Below are positions 11,163 through 23,314 of a stretch of DNA of 64,000 nt, piece by piece. Origin of the DNA: Trifolium pratense (lineage: Eukaryota; Streptophyta; Magnoliopsida; Fabales; Fabaceae). The first letter of the stretch is position 1; each line of letters opens with the position of its first letter. A model generated the notes under the pieces. The model saw only the letters and a program-made list of their open reading frames with translations. It made no database searches and was not told the DNA's origin. The position numbers were made by a program, and so were the translations under genes. The stretch spans positions 73,517,257 through 73,581,256 of the forward strand of contig NC_060060.1 in assembly GCF_020283565.1 (NCBI RefSeq). The letters are read 5' to 3'.

Positions 11163-12099
11163 AAGGGGTGTGCATGGTTTAAAAACCATACCAAATCATA
11201 TTTATGGTTTTGGTTTAGATCTAAAACCATTTTAATGAAAAATTGGTTATTTTTTGCAAAACTACTTTGGATGTGGTTCATAACCAGTTCAGAACTAATT
11301 TATAATCGGTTTATAATAAAAATTAGGTTACTCATTTATAACCGGTTTATCTTAAAATTTATTTTTTTAAAAAATGCATTATTATAACTTTTAATTCATA
11401 TATATTTAAACTTTTTTTTTACAATAATTAAGCCAATTTTTTTTAATTGATTAAAAGAACATATTTAATAATTATTGTTTATTAAAAAAATATAATTTTT
11501 CTTTAATTTATGAATTATTGGTTTATAATCAACCGATAAAAGTTTTTTTTTCTAAGCCCAAATATATTTCAAACTAAGCCCAGAAAATCATATTTTTTTA
11601 AACCCAAAATAATTAAAATGCAGATTTTTTTTTTAAGAATAAAACCATCAAAAATCTTATTTTTATAATTATTTTAAAAATAAAAAATTTTTGTTAAATA
11701 AAAAAATAATTAAATATTAATCAGAAGTCCGCTGTCGATCGCCGGAAAATCATCGTTCGCCGTGTACCCACCAGAGCTCCGCCGCTCCGGCCGCCGGTGG
11801 TCCGGCGTTGACCAATTCCCTCCACCACCTTATTAATTATTTATTTATTAAATTATATAATTAATTGAATTTGGAAAATTGGTTTTTTTTAAACAAAAAA
11901 ACTATTCGGCTTTTTCCTTATTGGGCCTCAATTTAGAAACCAATTTTAAACCAATTATAAAAAAATGGATATGGTTTATAATTGGTTTTTTTGTATTGGA
12001 TTGGTGTGGATTTTTTTTAAAATGGATTTAGTTATTAATTTTAGATATGGTTTGGTTAATGATGTGGTTAAGGATACTTGGATTTTTTTCACACTCCTA
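11163..12099. mobile_element. hAT-like non-autonomous element (8-bp target duplication)
   Basis: The element begins aaggggtgtgcatgg; its other end reads taggagtgtgaaaaa on the opposite strand, similar to TAGGGGTGTGC ends of plant hAT elements. A perfect 8-bp duplication, ATTGCATC, flanks it at 11155-11162 and 12100-12107. Both subterminal regions are rich in tttaaaaccat/ataattggtt words. At 11725-11825 lies a GC-rich stretch (ccgccgctccggccgccggt) quite unlike the rest, possibly captured host sequence. Confidence 0.75.
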
Positions 12100-12237
12100 A
12101 TTGCATCTACCAAAAGAGAAAAGGACAATAACAACATGAAACCAAGATCTGCATTTCCAAACCATTTTTAGTCTGTTGTAGTACACAATAAATAAACGGT
12201 TTAACATTACTAGTAAAAGACATATATGCTAACTAAT

Positions 12238-12335
12238 GTTTTTTTTTTATTACAATGAGTTGAGAATCGAACACAGAACTTATAGCGTACTATCCAAACC
12301 CCTCATCACTAAACCAAACTTAGTGGCTTGCTAAC
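12238..12335 (-). mobile_element. tRNA-derived SINE-like repeat
   Basis: Read on the - strand it shows an A-box-like word (tggtttagtgatgagg), then a B-box-like word (tgttcgattctcaac) about 42 bp downstream, and then an A-rich tail (aataaaaaaaaa). This is the normal order in SINEs. Confidence 0.5.
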
Positions 12336-13422
12336 CGATGGTTTTAAGACTCAAATTTCTATTATAATAATTTCTTATAATATAAAAGTACTATGTGACA
12401 TTTTTAATAAAAACTTATCAACTCTTCAATACTACTAGTACTCTTGATGTTACAAATTGATGTTAACCATATATTATCCATTAATAAAATCAGTATTTGA
12501 TCACTTAAAAAGCTTAAGAAGCCAACAACCTTTCCTCAATGCAACAGCTGGAGCAACATTGTCACCTCATAAGTTACCATAAAGACGGCATATAAGAGAT
12601 ACTATACTTAGTATTGTAGAGAAAACCAACATTGATAAGACCATCATTTTTTATTTTTAAGCTAAACATCAATTATTGGCTTCTTAATTAACAATTGCAT
12701 TAAAAATTGAGACGGACGGCTCAACCATTATATCCACCATCAACAAATCAAAACATTTGTCACTCACCATTTCTTGTTTCATAAGTTATTAAAATTGTTA
12801 AAACATTGATTCATCTGTTTTTTAGTCAAGTTAAGTCCTTTTTTGGCAAAGATTATTAATTTAATATTGGAAATAATAACTCATACCTCACCCCAAACTG
12901 ATAAACTTTGATACATATTAAATCGAGTTTAACCCATCATTATAAAACTGACTTGTAAATTCTCATTCTTTATAAACTAATTTTATTCATTATCTCTTTT
13001 CGATGTGCGACTTAAGTTTTTTTCGATAAAATATGATTATTTCATTTATTTCCATTGTTTATTACTTCTTGGCTCTTTTCAATTTATGGTCTGAACATAA
13101 CTTACAAGGCAACATTTCAAATTAGACCAATATTTGGTTAAGTTTTTAATATAAGCTCACCATCCAAAATTCTATGACCCCTTGCATAATTTCTTTGGGC
13201 ATCAATTTGGAATTGCCATTTAATTCCAATTAATTTGTGTTTCTACTCACATCACATGGCACCAATAGACAACTACCTTATTGAATTTGTCATCAACCAT
13301 TGTCACTACATTCAAAAACCATACACTAAATAAGTTATACACTTTGGAGTGCAATATTATTCTTGTCACATTTATATTCTTAAAAAAAAAAATCTCCATT
13401 ACCCTTTTGTGAATTATTTTCA
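12336..13422 (+). promoter_or_regulatory. Upstream region of the formin gene
   Basis: About 1.1 kb of AT-rich spacer. The leader just before the ATG contains an A-run (13381-13391) and a pyrimidine-rich stretch. I see no clear TATA box whose position can be trusted and no coding sequence. Confidence 0.35.
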
Positions 13423-16189
13423 ATGTCAGCTATTATTGCAATGGCTGTGTTTGCCACAGCTCTAGCTATGTTACTCATTGCAGGAATTTTCCTTTACTTC
13501 TACCACAAATTTGTTCTTGCTAGATTCAAAAGTAGAAGAAACAAAGTTACTACTAGAGGTTTTGTTCATGAGATGAACCATTATGAAGATATAAAAAGAT
13601 TTGGTGGTAATGTGAAAGGACTAATTGTTGAAGAAAATGGTGTTGATGTTATTTATATGATGGATAAAGAAAGTAGACAAATGATATCTAGATTTCCAAA
13701 TTGTATGTTCAATCCTAGTTTTGAAGAAGATGAAGAAGAAAAAGAAAAGATAATAGATGTTTTGGTTCATAGGTCTAAAGTATCTAATCCTCATGAGATT
13801 CCATTTGCATGTGAATCTCCACTTCCACTTCCACCACTACAAAAATCTTCATCAATGAATCTTGAAAAGAAGATTCACATGAGTTATTATAATCAGCCAC
13901 TACTTTCTCTTCCTCTTTCTCCTCCTCCACCACCACCTCCACCACCGGCTCCTGCAAAGAAAGAAATTCCGAAGGCACCACTTCGTCTACCGCTACCACC
14001 TGGTCCACCTCCACTTCCAAAGTCTAAAGGTTTTATTTCAACCATGAAACCACCAGCAAGACCTAAAGGAAAAGCAAATATGAAAGAGGGTATTGTAGGA
14101 GAGAGTTCAAGAGATAAAAGTGGTGGCCAAACAAGGCTCAAGCCTTTACATTGGGATAAGGTTGCAGCTGATGTTGATCATTCAACTGTGTGGGATCAGA
14201 TCAATGATGGATCTTTTAGGTAATATATCTTCTTCCTTCATGTTAATTTTGACTAGTGTCTGTTTTTTCATCACTCTATATATATATTGTCAACTTCATT
14301 GAAATTTGCATTTGAGTCTCAAGCAGCAAATGTTTCTAAGTTGTGTAATGTTTTGTGTGTGCTTGAACATCTTCATTCTTTGAGCTAGCTTTCGAGAATG
14401 AGATTCGAGCATATTTAACATGGCATCGGTAGGTCTAAAGTCTGTCCAAAAAAACAAAAAATTGAACCGAACTGTGATGAGAAGTTCACCAAACTAAATC
14501 CAGTTCGTTAACTTTCTGTAACTGTTCAATTCTTTTCGTTGCAGTTCAGTTTTTGTTTCTTTTTAAGAGTCCTAATATCAGTTATAATAATAATTTGATA
14601 CAGCTTTGGTACTTAAATATACAATTCAGTTTTCCGTAAAGGTAATTCTAGTTCGGTTTAGAAAACACAGACTCGGTGCACCAAACCTTTATACCAGTTC
14701 GGTTCAGCTTTCTCTCTTGAATCGAACTATGAACAGTCCTAGATATCATACCTAGATTTGAAAACCTAGTCAAACAGTATTGGGGTTACATTTGAGTCTC
14801 ACATTGTCAATGTTCTTAAGCTGTTAAATGATTATAAGTGTGCTTAGACACACTCATATTTCGGAGTAAGATCTAAGGAAGGACAATTTACAAACTTTAC
14901 AATTTCCAATTTCTTTTTACAGGTTTGATGATGAACTCATGGAATCGCTCTTTGGATATTCAAACACCTATCATAGAACCCAAGAAAGAAACAGGTCTCT
15001 TTCCAGTTTGTCCAAGTCCAATTCCAACACACAAACTCAAATATTCATCCTTGAGCCAAGAAAATCTCAAAACACTGCAATTGTGCTGAGATCACTAGCA
15101 GTTTCTCGGTGCGAAATATTGGATGCAGTACTTGATGGTCAAGGACTCAGTGTTGAGACACTTGAAAAACTCACTAAAATAGCTCCCTCTCAAGAAGAAG
15201 CATCCAAAATTGTCCAATTCATTGGCAACCCAAATAACCTTGCAGAAGCCGAGTCTTTCCTATACTACATCCTTAAAGCAGTTCCAACATCATTCAACCA
15301 TTTGAAAGCAATGCTTTTCAGATCGAATTACGATAGCGAAATTCTTCGGCTTAAAGAACACTTACACACACTTGACTTGGGTTGCAAGGAACTGAAAACT
15401 AGTAGTCTATTCTTGAAACTCCTTGAAGCAATTCTCAAAACTGGTAACAGAATGAATGCTGGAACTTCAAGAGGTAATGCACAAGGTTTCAACTTGAGTG
15501 CTCTTACAAAACTTTCTGATGTAAAAAGCACAAATGGAAAAACTAGTTTACTTCACTTCATAGTTGAACAAGTAGTTCATTCAGAGGGGAAAAGAAAAGC
15601 TATCTATGAAAAATACAATGATGAAAGTGAAAAAGAATATATAATCCTTGGTTTACAAGTGCTAAGTGGTCTAAGTAATGAATTATCAGAAGCAAAAAAA
15701 GCAGCTAGCATGCACTATAATAGTTTCATCACAATGTGTTCAACTCTTAGTTCTCATGTTAATGAAATTAGACACATTATAACATGTTGTGGAAACACTA
15801 AAGGTGGATTTATCAATGAGATGAAAGGGTTTCTAGAGTTATGTGAGGAAGAACTTAAGGTGGTGAAAGAGGATCAAACAAGGATCATGGAACTTGTGAA
15901 GAAAACAAATGAGTACTATCTAGCAGGAACATCTAAAGACAATATGTCTAATCCTTTTCATTTGTTTGTTATTGTAAAAGATTTTGTTGACAAGGTAGGT
16001 CAAACTTGTATTGAACTAAAAAAGAAGGTAGAAAAGAAGAATGTAGGAATGGATTCTGTATCAACAACACCACCTTTGTCTCCATCAAAGAAGGTGCCAC
16101 TGAGATTTCGTAGCATTGATTTCAATTTTCTGTCAAATAAGTTAGAGTTAGAGTCTACATTTTCCAGCCAGTCAGAAGATGACTTCTGA
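13423..16189 (+). CDS. Class-I (membrane-anchored) formin-like protein
   Basis: Two exons, 13423-14219 and 14923-16189, give 687 aa. A hydrophobic segment at residues 1-27 (MAVFATALAMLLIAGIFLYFY) followed by basic residues is a membrane anchor. A segment with GGNVKGLIVEENGVDVIY follows, as in FH4/FH8/FH11-type plant formins. Residues about 160-205 form the Pro-rich FH1 region (SPPPPPPPPPAPA), which binds profilin. The FH2 actin-nucleating domain starts at LKPLHWDKV (about 243) and includes ILEPRKSQN (about 308) and the signature GNRMNAGTSRG (440-450). Class-I formins nucleate and cap actin at the plasma membrane or ER. The usual signal peptide and extracellular Pro-rich part are absent, and the protein is shorter than AtFH4/AtFH8 (about 760 aa). 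The start ATG is the only one compatible with the anchor; a missed upstream exon cannot be excluded. Confidence 0.9.
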
Positions 16190-17073
16190 AGCTTGATTTT
16201 GCATTTGTATCTCTTTGATTTATGCAAAAAGTTGGCTATTTTAGTTCCTTCTTTAATAATATACTTGTTATGTAAAATATGTAACTTGGACAAACTTTAA
16301 GGTGCACATAAATTATTAGTGTATATCCGTTGTGTTATTGGAACATCAAAATATTGACACAGTATGTAACACTGTATTTGTTTTATCTTTAATTTTTGCC
16401 ATTTAAATTGTGTGTCATAAACGCCACCTAAATTTTTGTCTTAACCCTTTTATATCTTGAACTAATTTGAGGATCAGTCTATGCAGGTAATATAGACTTA
16501 CTCTATGTATCAGAAACTAAAATGTAGAGTTGCTCTATAACCTTATTTTAGTTTTTTTTTTTTTTCTTATACAAAGTCATCACATAAACAACAAAATAAT
16601 ATTCCTAGAAGATAGTTGCTCTCACTAAAAAACACACTACCGAAAGATATCTTATGGTAAGATTTGTACTATCGGGAGATATCTCCCTATCTCCCATGGA
16701 GGAGATATGGGGGGATTCTGATCAATTTAGGGGGTGACGAACAACCATCTTTCTAGAAATATCTTCCATGGGCCCAGGCCCAATCAGAAAGTGTGAAGGT
16801 ATGGGTTTGAACCTCACAGCCCACATTCCACAAACCCAATAGCACTTGCAGACACTTCCATCATTTTCTTATTCATTTTTTATTATTGTACGGTCTCCAT
16901 TTAATAAAACAAGTGGCCAATCAGGTTATAGTTTTGAGTCAACTGCTCAAAGTCTTCATAAACAATAATCTCAACAATATTATAAAAAAGGCACTGTATT
17001 CACCTTGGTTAGCACCTAAACATTGTCATTAACCATACTTTCCAAAGACCAAAGAAACAAAGGAGTTGAGAAG
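16190..17073. promoter_or_regulatory. Spacer between formin and EDS1, with the EDS1 promoter
   Basis: The first part is the formin 3' UTR and spacer; no gene is seen. About 180 bp upstream of the EDS1 ATG, AGTCAA at 16937-16942 is TTGACT on the - strand, the core of a W-box bound by WRKY factors. One such core can occur by chance. Confidence 0.35.
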
Positions 17074-17100
17074 CAAGAAGAAGAAGAAGAAGAAGAAGAA
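17074..17100. repeat. (AAG)n microsatellite in the EDS1 5' leader
   Basis: Nine AAG units lie 17 bp before the EDS1 start codon, followed by a short CA run (17106-17117). Both are probably in the 5' UTR and may be variable in length. Confidence 0.8.
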
Positions 17101-17117
17101 CTGAGACACACACACAC

Positions 17118-20100
17118 ATGGCTGCATCAAAAGGTGGAAGTGAAATCATGAAGTTGAGTGCAGACCGAATTGAGAAGTCACTTGCTGCATCCTTGAAGGT
17201 TCATAAGACACCAGAGAAGCCTTACCTTCTTGAAAAGAACAGTAGAAGCAACCCAAAAGAAGTTATCATCAGTTTTCCAGCATCAGGTGCTTTCAAAGAT
17301 TGGTTTTCCAAAACTACCTTTGGTGAAACCGAAATAGATCTTAAACTATTTCCATCACTTAGAAGCATTGGTAACAATATACCTGCTTTGGTTAATAAAT
17401 TCTTTCTCCAAAGATTCCAAGAGCTTTTGGAAAAGTCATCACTTAAAACTGAGGTATTTATTACACACACCTCTATCTTACCATGTACTATGATGATCTA
17501 GTTATGCATAATTCACTTTTCTGTTTTCTTTCCATTTACTGCATACTTACTGTTCAATTTGTGGGATTTTAGATGAAAGGATGAGAGAAAATAATGAGAA
17601 TATAATTTAAATCATATACATATCTTAACATATATTACAAGATATTTTCTATATTCTAACACATACTACCTAACTTTTGTAACCAAAAAAAACATACTAC
17701 CTAACTTTCCTATTTGTTATTGCTAAAAATAACCAAAATAACTGTTATTGTATCCAAATAGTTTGCGACTCAATTAGGCAATGTTTTTGTTCTAACATCG
17801 TTCATGAATCAAATGAGTCTGAAAATTAAATTGGTTAAATAAATAATTGGCTTGAACTGTATATAGTTAAATTTGTTTGATTCATAAATTGGTTCGATTT
17901 ATTACACCACCATAGTCAAAGATCACATGGATTTCTTAAAAAGGTAATAAATGTTTTTATTCAGAGTTCGAATGAATATGCAAAGTGAACAAGTAGTCAT
18001 ATTTTGCGTACCAAAATATCATTAAGCTCATGCTATTATTCTAAACGTATCTGTTGGATAATAGTCTATAGGATTTATGTTATTGGACTCATAACAGGAG
18101 TTCCACATAGAATGAGAGATGCCTTAGAAGTATGATTATAAGCGGGGGCAATCCTCCAAGCCGGTTTTGTAAGGTCGAGTTAAACCCAACCCAAAATCCG
18201 TTGGGCCACCTACTATCATATTTTTACTACTGGGTCACTCACCATTTATATCAACACACCAAACCCAATAGTGTAGCCGTGTGGGTGTGCGGGGTGTTTT
18301 AAGAGAGTCCCACATTTGATGAGAGATGACCTGAAAATATGTTTATCAGCGGGGCAATTATCACCTTACAAACCGGTTTAAGGTTGAATTAGACACAACC
18401 CAAAATTCTAAGAATATCATTCAATGACACAAGTTCTCAAACAGAATAAAATGACAAGTAATGGAAATAATTTACAAAATACAAATTAAATGAGGCTAAC
18501 AGAAATGCGGCTAACAGCTTTTTTTAATATGTGTGTAATTTGTTATACTTGCTTATAAATGAGTCTGAAAGGACTAGTTTATTTATTTAAGGAAAGAATA
18601 TATATTTCAATGAATATGCAGGTGGATGATGCAATGAATAAGAAGAAGCAAATAGTGTTTGCAGGACACTCATCTGGTGGACCAGAGGCAATTCTGGCAA
18701 CCCTTTGGACCATGGAACACTACCTAACTCCAAAATCTCGTGGTGGTATCCATCCCCTATGTATTACTTTTGGTTCTCCTTTAGTTGGAAATCACATATT
18801 TTCCCATGCTACAAGGAGAGAAAATTGGTCTGAATACTTCTTCCAATTTGTGTTGAGATATGACATAGTGCCAAGAATCCTCCTCGCTCCTCTATCTTCT
18901 CTTGACCAAGGCTTTGAAGCAGTTTCAGAGATCATAGATCCCAAAAACAGATCATTCATGAGCGAATCGAGTCTCAAAAGAATCGCTTCACCTTCAGTTT
19001 TCTACTTTGAAGTGATGTCAAATGCTGCAACTGTCACTAGACATGCTGCTTGCAAGCTAATGGGAACAACAGAAGCAACACTTGAAACACTTGCAAATTT
19101 TGTTCCTTTGAGTCCTTACAGACCCTTTGGAACTTACATTTTCAGCACTACAAGTGGAAATGAAGGAAAGCAAATTGTCATGAAAAACCCTGATGCAATT
19201 CTGCAGGTCATGTTTTTCTCTGCTCAATTAAGCTCTGAAGAAGAAACTGCTCAAGTTTCCTTTGAAAGTCTGCGACAACATTTAACTTATGGCATTGAAC
19301 TGCAAAAAAACTTAGGATTACAGAATTTTGTGTTATTGGACCAACTAGAGAAGATTCCTTTGTCTGAGCATACTACTCCCGGCAGCGACATTGCAACCAT
19401 TAACATAGCCTTAAATGATCTTGGACTGGTGTGTAACATTTTTATCCTTCCCTATTTTTCTCAAGTTTAAAGATTAAAAAAACTTAAGCATGCATTCAAT
19501 CATATTTGTGATTCCTTTTATATTAATTACTCATAAATGGTTAACCAGTCTCTGATAGCATATTAGTACATAATCAGATATAATCGAACGGATGCATAAG
19601 ATTAGTTTATACTATCTGTAATAACCATTAAACTCATTTTTCTCCTACCATACATAATACATGAGAAAGCGGACATAGACAAATATGTTATTATACCATG
19701 TTATCTGCATAACATTATTATGTATTGGTTGGACCTAAAATTTTGAAAAAATGGAATTAATCTACTATACTATACTTATGAGGCCAAATGATAAAACTCT
19801 AGTAATTAACATTAGTAGCAGCAAAGAATATGGAGAGTATATGATATGATATTTATGTGATAATGAATTGTTGTAAATAATTTTAGAGTACAAGAGCAAG
19901 ACTATGCATTCAAGCAGCTGCAGCATTAGAGGAACGAAAAAGGATCAACGAGAAAAGTATAGAAGGGAAGAAAAAGTTTATGGATGAAAAGATGAATGCA
20001 CTGGCGAGTTACAGAGAAACACGGGGGCATCAGAAAAAGGGTTACTATGATGCGTTTAAGGATCAACTAGACGCCCAAGATTTCCATGCAAATGTGTGGA

Positions 20101-20621
20101 GGCTAGAACTTGCAGGAGTATGGGATGAGATAATCGAAAAGCTATTAAATGATGAACTACCAGATGAATTTGAAGTGAATGAAGAATGGATTGATATAGG
20201 AACAAAGTTTAGAAGACTAGTTGAGCCTTTGGACATTGCTAATTACTATCGACATTCGAGGAACAGCAATGGACGTGCTTATATGGATAAAGGAGGAAGG
20301 CCAAAAAGGTATAGGTATACACAGAGATGGTTGGAACATGCTAAGCCTGAGAGGAGGGGAAGAGAAAATGTTTATTCGGAATCTTGTTTTTGGGCTGAGG
20401 TGGAGGATCTTTGTTATAAGTCTTCTAAAGATGATAAGGAAAATTTTGAAGATGTTAAAGAAAAAGTTTTGGAGTTGGAGAAACAGATGAAAAAGTGGAA
20501 TGAGGATGATGAAATTGGTAAGGATGTGTTTTTGGAGGATTCTACATTTGTTAAGTGGTGGAAAAAACTGCCAATACAGCATAGGCAAGAATCATGCATT
20601 AAGAATCTTGTTGAAGTGTGA
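17118..20621 (+). CDS. EDS1: EDS1 (enhanced disease susceptibility 1), lipase-like immune regulator
   Basis: Three exons, 17118-17453, 18622-19428 and 19887-20621, give 625 aa; Arabidopsis EDS1 is 623. The N-terminal alpha/beta-hydrolase domain has the elbow FAGHSSGG with Ser129, the acid Asp193 in RYDIVPRI, and a His at about 332 (SLRQHLTYG), so the lipase-like triad is preserved. The C-terminal EP domain follows (about 400-625), with STRARLCIQAAAALEERKRI, a long helical region and GRPKRYRYTQRWLEHAKPERR. EDS1 forms heterodimers with PAD4 or SAG101 through both domains and passes signals from TIR-type NLR receptors to helper NLRs, in cytoplasm and nucleus. The hydrolase activity is known not to be needed for this role. 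The 1168-bp first intron carries repeat sequences. All junctions are in phase and no damage is seen. Frame, length and domain order make the call firm. Confidence 0.95.
18098..18412. repeat. Two direct copies of a ~105-bp dispersed repeat in EDS1 intron 1
   Basis: Copies at about 18098-18200 and 18305-18412 share gagttccacat/gagtcccacat, atgagagatg, a gcggg(g)gcaat word, a ccggttt word and a aacccaaaat ending. I recognise the pattern as a dispersed legume repeat resembling LTRs of small retrotransposons (TRIM). A TGTTGGATAATAG word at 18053 would fit an LTR start. No full element was delimited. Confidence 0.45.
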
Positions 20622-20807
20622 TACTATATCATTGCAGTGGACCTATTTCTTTAGCAGAGTCACATATTTGTCTTGTTTTGTAATAAACATATTACTTGGA
20701 TTTAGGTGTAAGGTAGTCAACTTGAATCTTGCACTTTGTTTGGTTTTGTAATAAGGATGATTTTCTTTTCTATATTTTGGTCCAAAGAACAAACGGTGTT
20801 ATAGACC

Positions 20808-20810
<3 letters not shown>

Positions 20811-20857
<47 letters not shown>
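20811..20857. repeat. (AT)n microsatellite downstream of EDS1
   Basis: Uninterrupted AT dinucleotides for about 47 bp in the 3' flank, 190 bp after the EDS1 stop. Confidence 0.95.
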
Positions 20858-20859
<2 letters not shown>

Positions 20860-21585
20860 ACTATAATTTCTTTTCATTTGGCTCAAATTTTATTTTACTA
20901 TTCAAGTCTTCTTTTCCTTTAACAAATTTGCAAATCCTTCTGAAAGTTTGTGAGGAAAAAACAGAGTAAATTTATCTCTATCTATACTATCTCTGTGTGT
21001 TTTTGGTAACTATACTATCTAAGTTTCATATTAAAATCTGTTTACCTAATAACGCTTAGATGAAATACTACAGGTCTCTTCTAACTTAACTAAGGCCGTG
21101 AGTTCGATCCCTGGCTTGGCCATGCAGCAGCCTTAAAACTCTTAAAAAGAGTCTACGGCTCATTTAAATCCCACAAGAATCGAAATATCAGTCACTCCAA
21201 TTGCATGCACAGAATAGCCGGTTTACAACACAACACAAAGATATTAAATCTGTTTCTTTTTTATACTGTCTCAGTAAATTCTATACAATACTAGTATCTA
21301 AGTTTCATATAAAAACAGAGTAAGTGTTGTTGGTTACTTTTGACAAGTGACAAAGTTATGCCATTGCAATTATATTGAAACCATAGCCACTCTTTTGTCT
21401 TTGTTAGGAGTAAAAGACATGACAGGAGCGGGATTCAGTGATTTTGGTGCGGAAAAGGCAGATGACTTTGAGTGAATACAATGTAGTACCAAATTCTACC
21501 ACTTGTGTTGTGTTGTTCCTTTTTTGTAAATTAAAATGAAAGCGCAGAAACAAAAAACGCAGAAACCTTTGGAAAATTAAAACGT
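20858..21585. other. Intergenic, no gene recognised
   Basis: AT-rich spacer. A B-box-like word (gtgagttcgatccctggc, about 21099-21116) suggests a SINE head, but no A box is convincing. A pair of related segments (tactatctaagtttcatat at about 21013, ctagtatctaagtttcatat at about 21291) shows a small direct duplication. Confidence 0.35.
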
Positions 21586-21593
21586 GGCACACC

Positions 21594-22643
21594 CAGTGGC
21601 GGAGATGCCACCCGGCATGCCCTGGCACGTGCCCGGGCTGCCCCACCCCAATTTTTTTTTTTTTAAAAAAAATTAATAAAAGAAACAAGAGAAAAAGAAG
21701 TAACCAGTTTGCGTTTCTCCTTCTCTCCGTTTCATTCATTCCTTTCGCCATCGACCACCGCAGCACCGCTCTCAAATCCGCTCTCAAATCTCTCTATTTC
21801 TCATTCTCTCAGTCTCAGGCCGCTCTCCGCCGCCGCTCTCAGCCTCTCTCTCTCGCAGTCGCAGCGCAGACAGGTAAAGTAAGCAACCCTAAAATTGAGA
21901 AATTGCATAAAATACTTAGAAATTGGTATTCCAATTATTATTCTATGTCTAACTTGATGATATTAATCATTATCCTTTGATGTTGGGTTGTAGTATGAGA
22001 AAAAATATGATTCCTGTTTTAGGTTATTTAGAAAAAATTGGGATTTCAATCAAGGTCTAAACTTGGTGGATTTGTTAAGAATTATCCACAAGTTTTGCAT
22101 GCTAGTGTTATTGTTGAGCTTGCTCCTGTTATTAAGTTTCTTAGAGGGCTTGATGTGGAGAAGATGATATTGGGTTTGTGTTGCAAAAATCTCCTGAACT
22201 TTAGGCTATGCGCTATGCTCCTGTTATTAATTAAGTCAATATATTTGCAAAAATATTCTTAGCTTGAAGGTACTATGAGTACTTCAGTAGCTTATCTTGT
22301 TAGTATTGGTGTTAGTCCTAGAGATATTGGTCCAATGGTTACACAGTATCTGTGATAATGTTGTTTCTTTTTCTGCATTTTCTCAGCAGTATCCTAACTA
22401 AAATTGTTTTAAAATTGTTATTTTGTGCATTATCAGTTTGGCTAAATTTTGTATCATTTAATTTCAGAGATGAGGAGGTTTTTGGTTCATTCTTCAATTC
22501 AATATATTTAGCCATTTTAAAAAAAAAAAATTCATCTCTCTTATTTGATTATGTTTTGCTGGTTTTTTCTTATTTGACGCGCCAAAAAAATATTGCGGTT
22601 AAAATTGTGCCCAGGCTCCAATATAATCCTGGCTCCGCCACTG
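21594..22643. mobile_element. hAT-like element carrying a captured mTERF gene fragment
   Basis: The 1050-bp element has perfect 11-bp inverted ends, CAGTGGCGGAG, of the CAGNG type used by hAT transposons. It is flanked by a perfect 8-bp duplication, GGCACACC, at 21586-21593 and 22644-22651. There is no transposase. Inside, 21700-21870 is a C/T-rich, GC-richer stretch ending in acag|gtaaag, like the first exon of a gene. It is followed by an mTERF-like segment at 22024-22343 that begins right after an acceptor-like ttttag. The captured host DNA therefore seems to include exon and intron pieces. Confidence 0.85.
22024..22343 (+). pseudogene. mTERF-family gene fragment captured by a hAT element
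   Basis: Reading across frames gives GYLEKIGIS, then SKLGGFVKNYPQVLHASVIV, ELAPVIKFLRGLDVEK, and further on LEGTMSTSVAYLVSIGVSPR with DIGPMVTQY. These are two or three mTERF repeats, closest in my recollection to the plastid BSM/RUG2 (mTERF4) protein. mTERF proteins bind organellar nucleic acid and act in transcription or splicing. Here the frame is broken at least twice (near 22050 and just after DVEK at about 22160) and a foreign AT-rich piece (about 22204-22260) separates the two blocks. Both ends are cut, and the fragment cannot make a functional protein. Confidence 0.75.
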
Positions 22644-22651
22644 GGCACACC

Positions 22652-23314
22652 TTAGGATTGATCAGACGGTCTATAAAATTTTAAGGCAGGGGGAGACTTT
22701 CGCGGATTAAACTCGGACAATCTGTATTCTTTCTTTTGTTCGACCCATTCTAACTTCTCACCGTTCCGCCGCCTTGTGCTGCCGTTGTCCTCTCGGCGCT
22801 AGTATTCAGTTCACCACGGCTATTGTCCCCTTCGCCGTCATCTTTTACAATGGTAGAACTTGATTGCTATTTCCCTTAATGCTCAGTTGAAATGCATAGG
22901 TTTGTTTGTTGAGTTTTGCTGCTGTTACTGGTTTTGTTTTATTTTCTGTTTTGATGTTCCTGTCATGTTTAGCCTTGAAGAATTGTGATTCTCAGATCTG
23001 GTCTAGAATTAAAGAAGAATTGAAATAGGAAGACAGTGGTAACAGTGGTGATCGGAACAACGACAAACGACGGCGGCGAGTAAAAAGCATACATATTTTT
23101 CTCTTACATGTGGCATGATCACGAGCGTTCAATCGATCGGACGGACTTGATTGGGCCAAAGGCAGCTGCCTTTCCCGCCCAAAAATCACACAATCCCTGT
23201 CCCAACCCCTAACGTGTCAATCTACCAGCTTCTCTTTTTAACTCTTTCCTGGTAAACCCAAAACATCTTCATCTTCATCTTCATCTTCTCATCCCTCTCA
23301 AAATCCCAAAAACT
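22652..23314 (+). promoter_or_regulatory. Upstream region and leader of IBA57
   Basis: No coding sequence was identified. A C-rich, GC-richer piece (about 22740-22850: accgttccgccgccttgtgc) looks like a former exon or 5' UTR but has no recognised partner. The IBA57 leader ends in a TCTTCA repeat (about 23263-23290) just before the start codon. Confidence 0.4.

Noticed and set aside
13784..14141. Open frames antisense to the formin FH1 region
   Set aside because: They are Gly- and Val/Glu-rich shadows of the Pro codons in the real gene.
16937..16942. W-box core as evidence of WRKY control of EDS1
   Set aside because: A six-base word is expected often by chance; it is noted in the promoter entry only and not claimed as a functional site.
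21404..21787. 127-residue open frame on the - strand
   Set aside because: It crosses the hAT element border at 21594 and includes its terminal repeat, so it is not an old gene; no domain is present.
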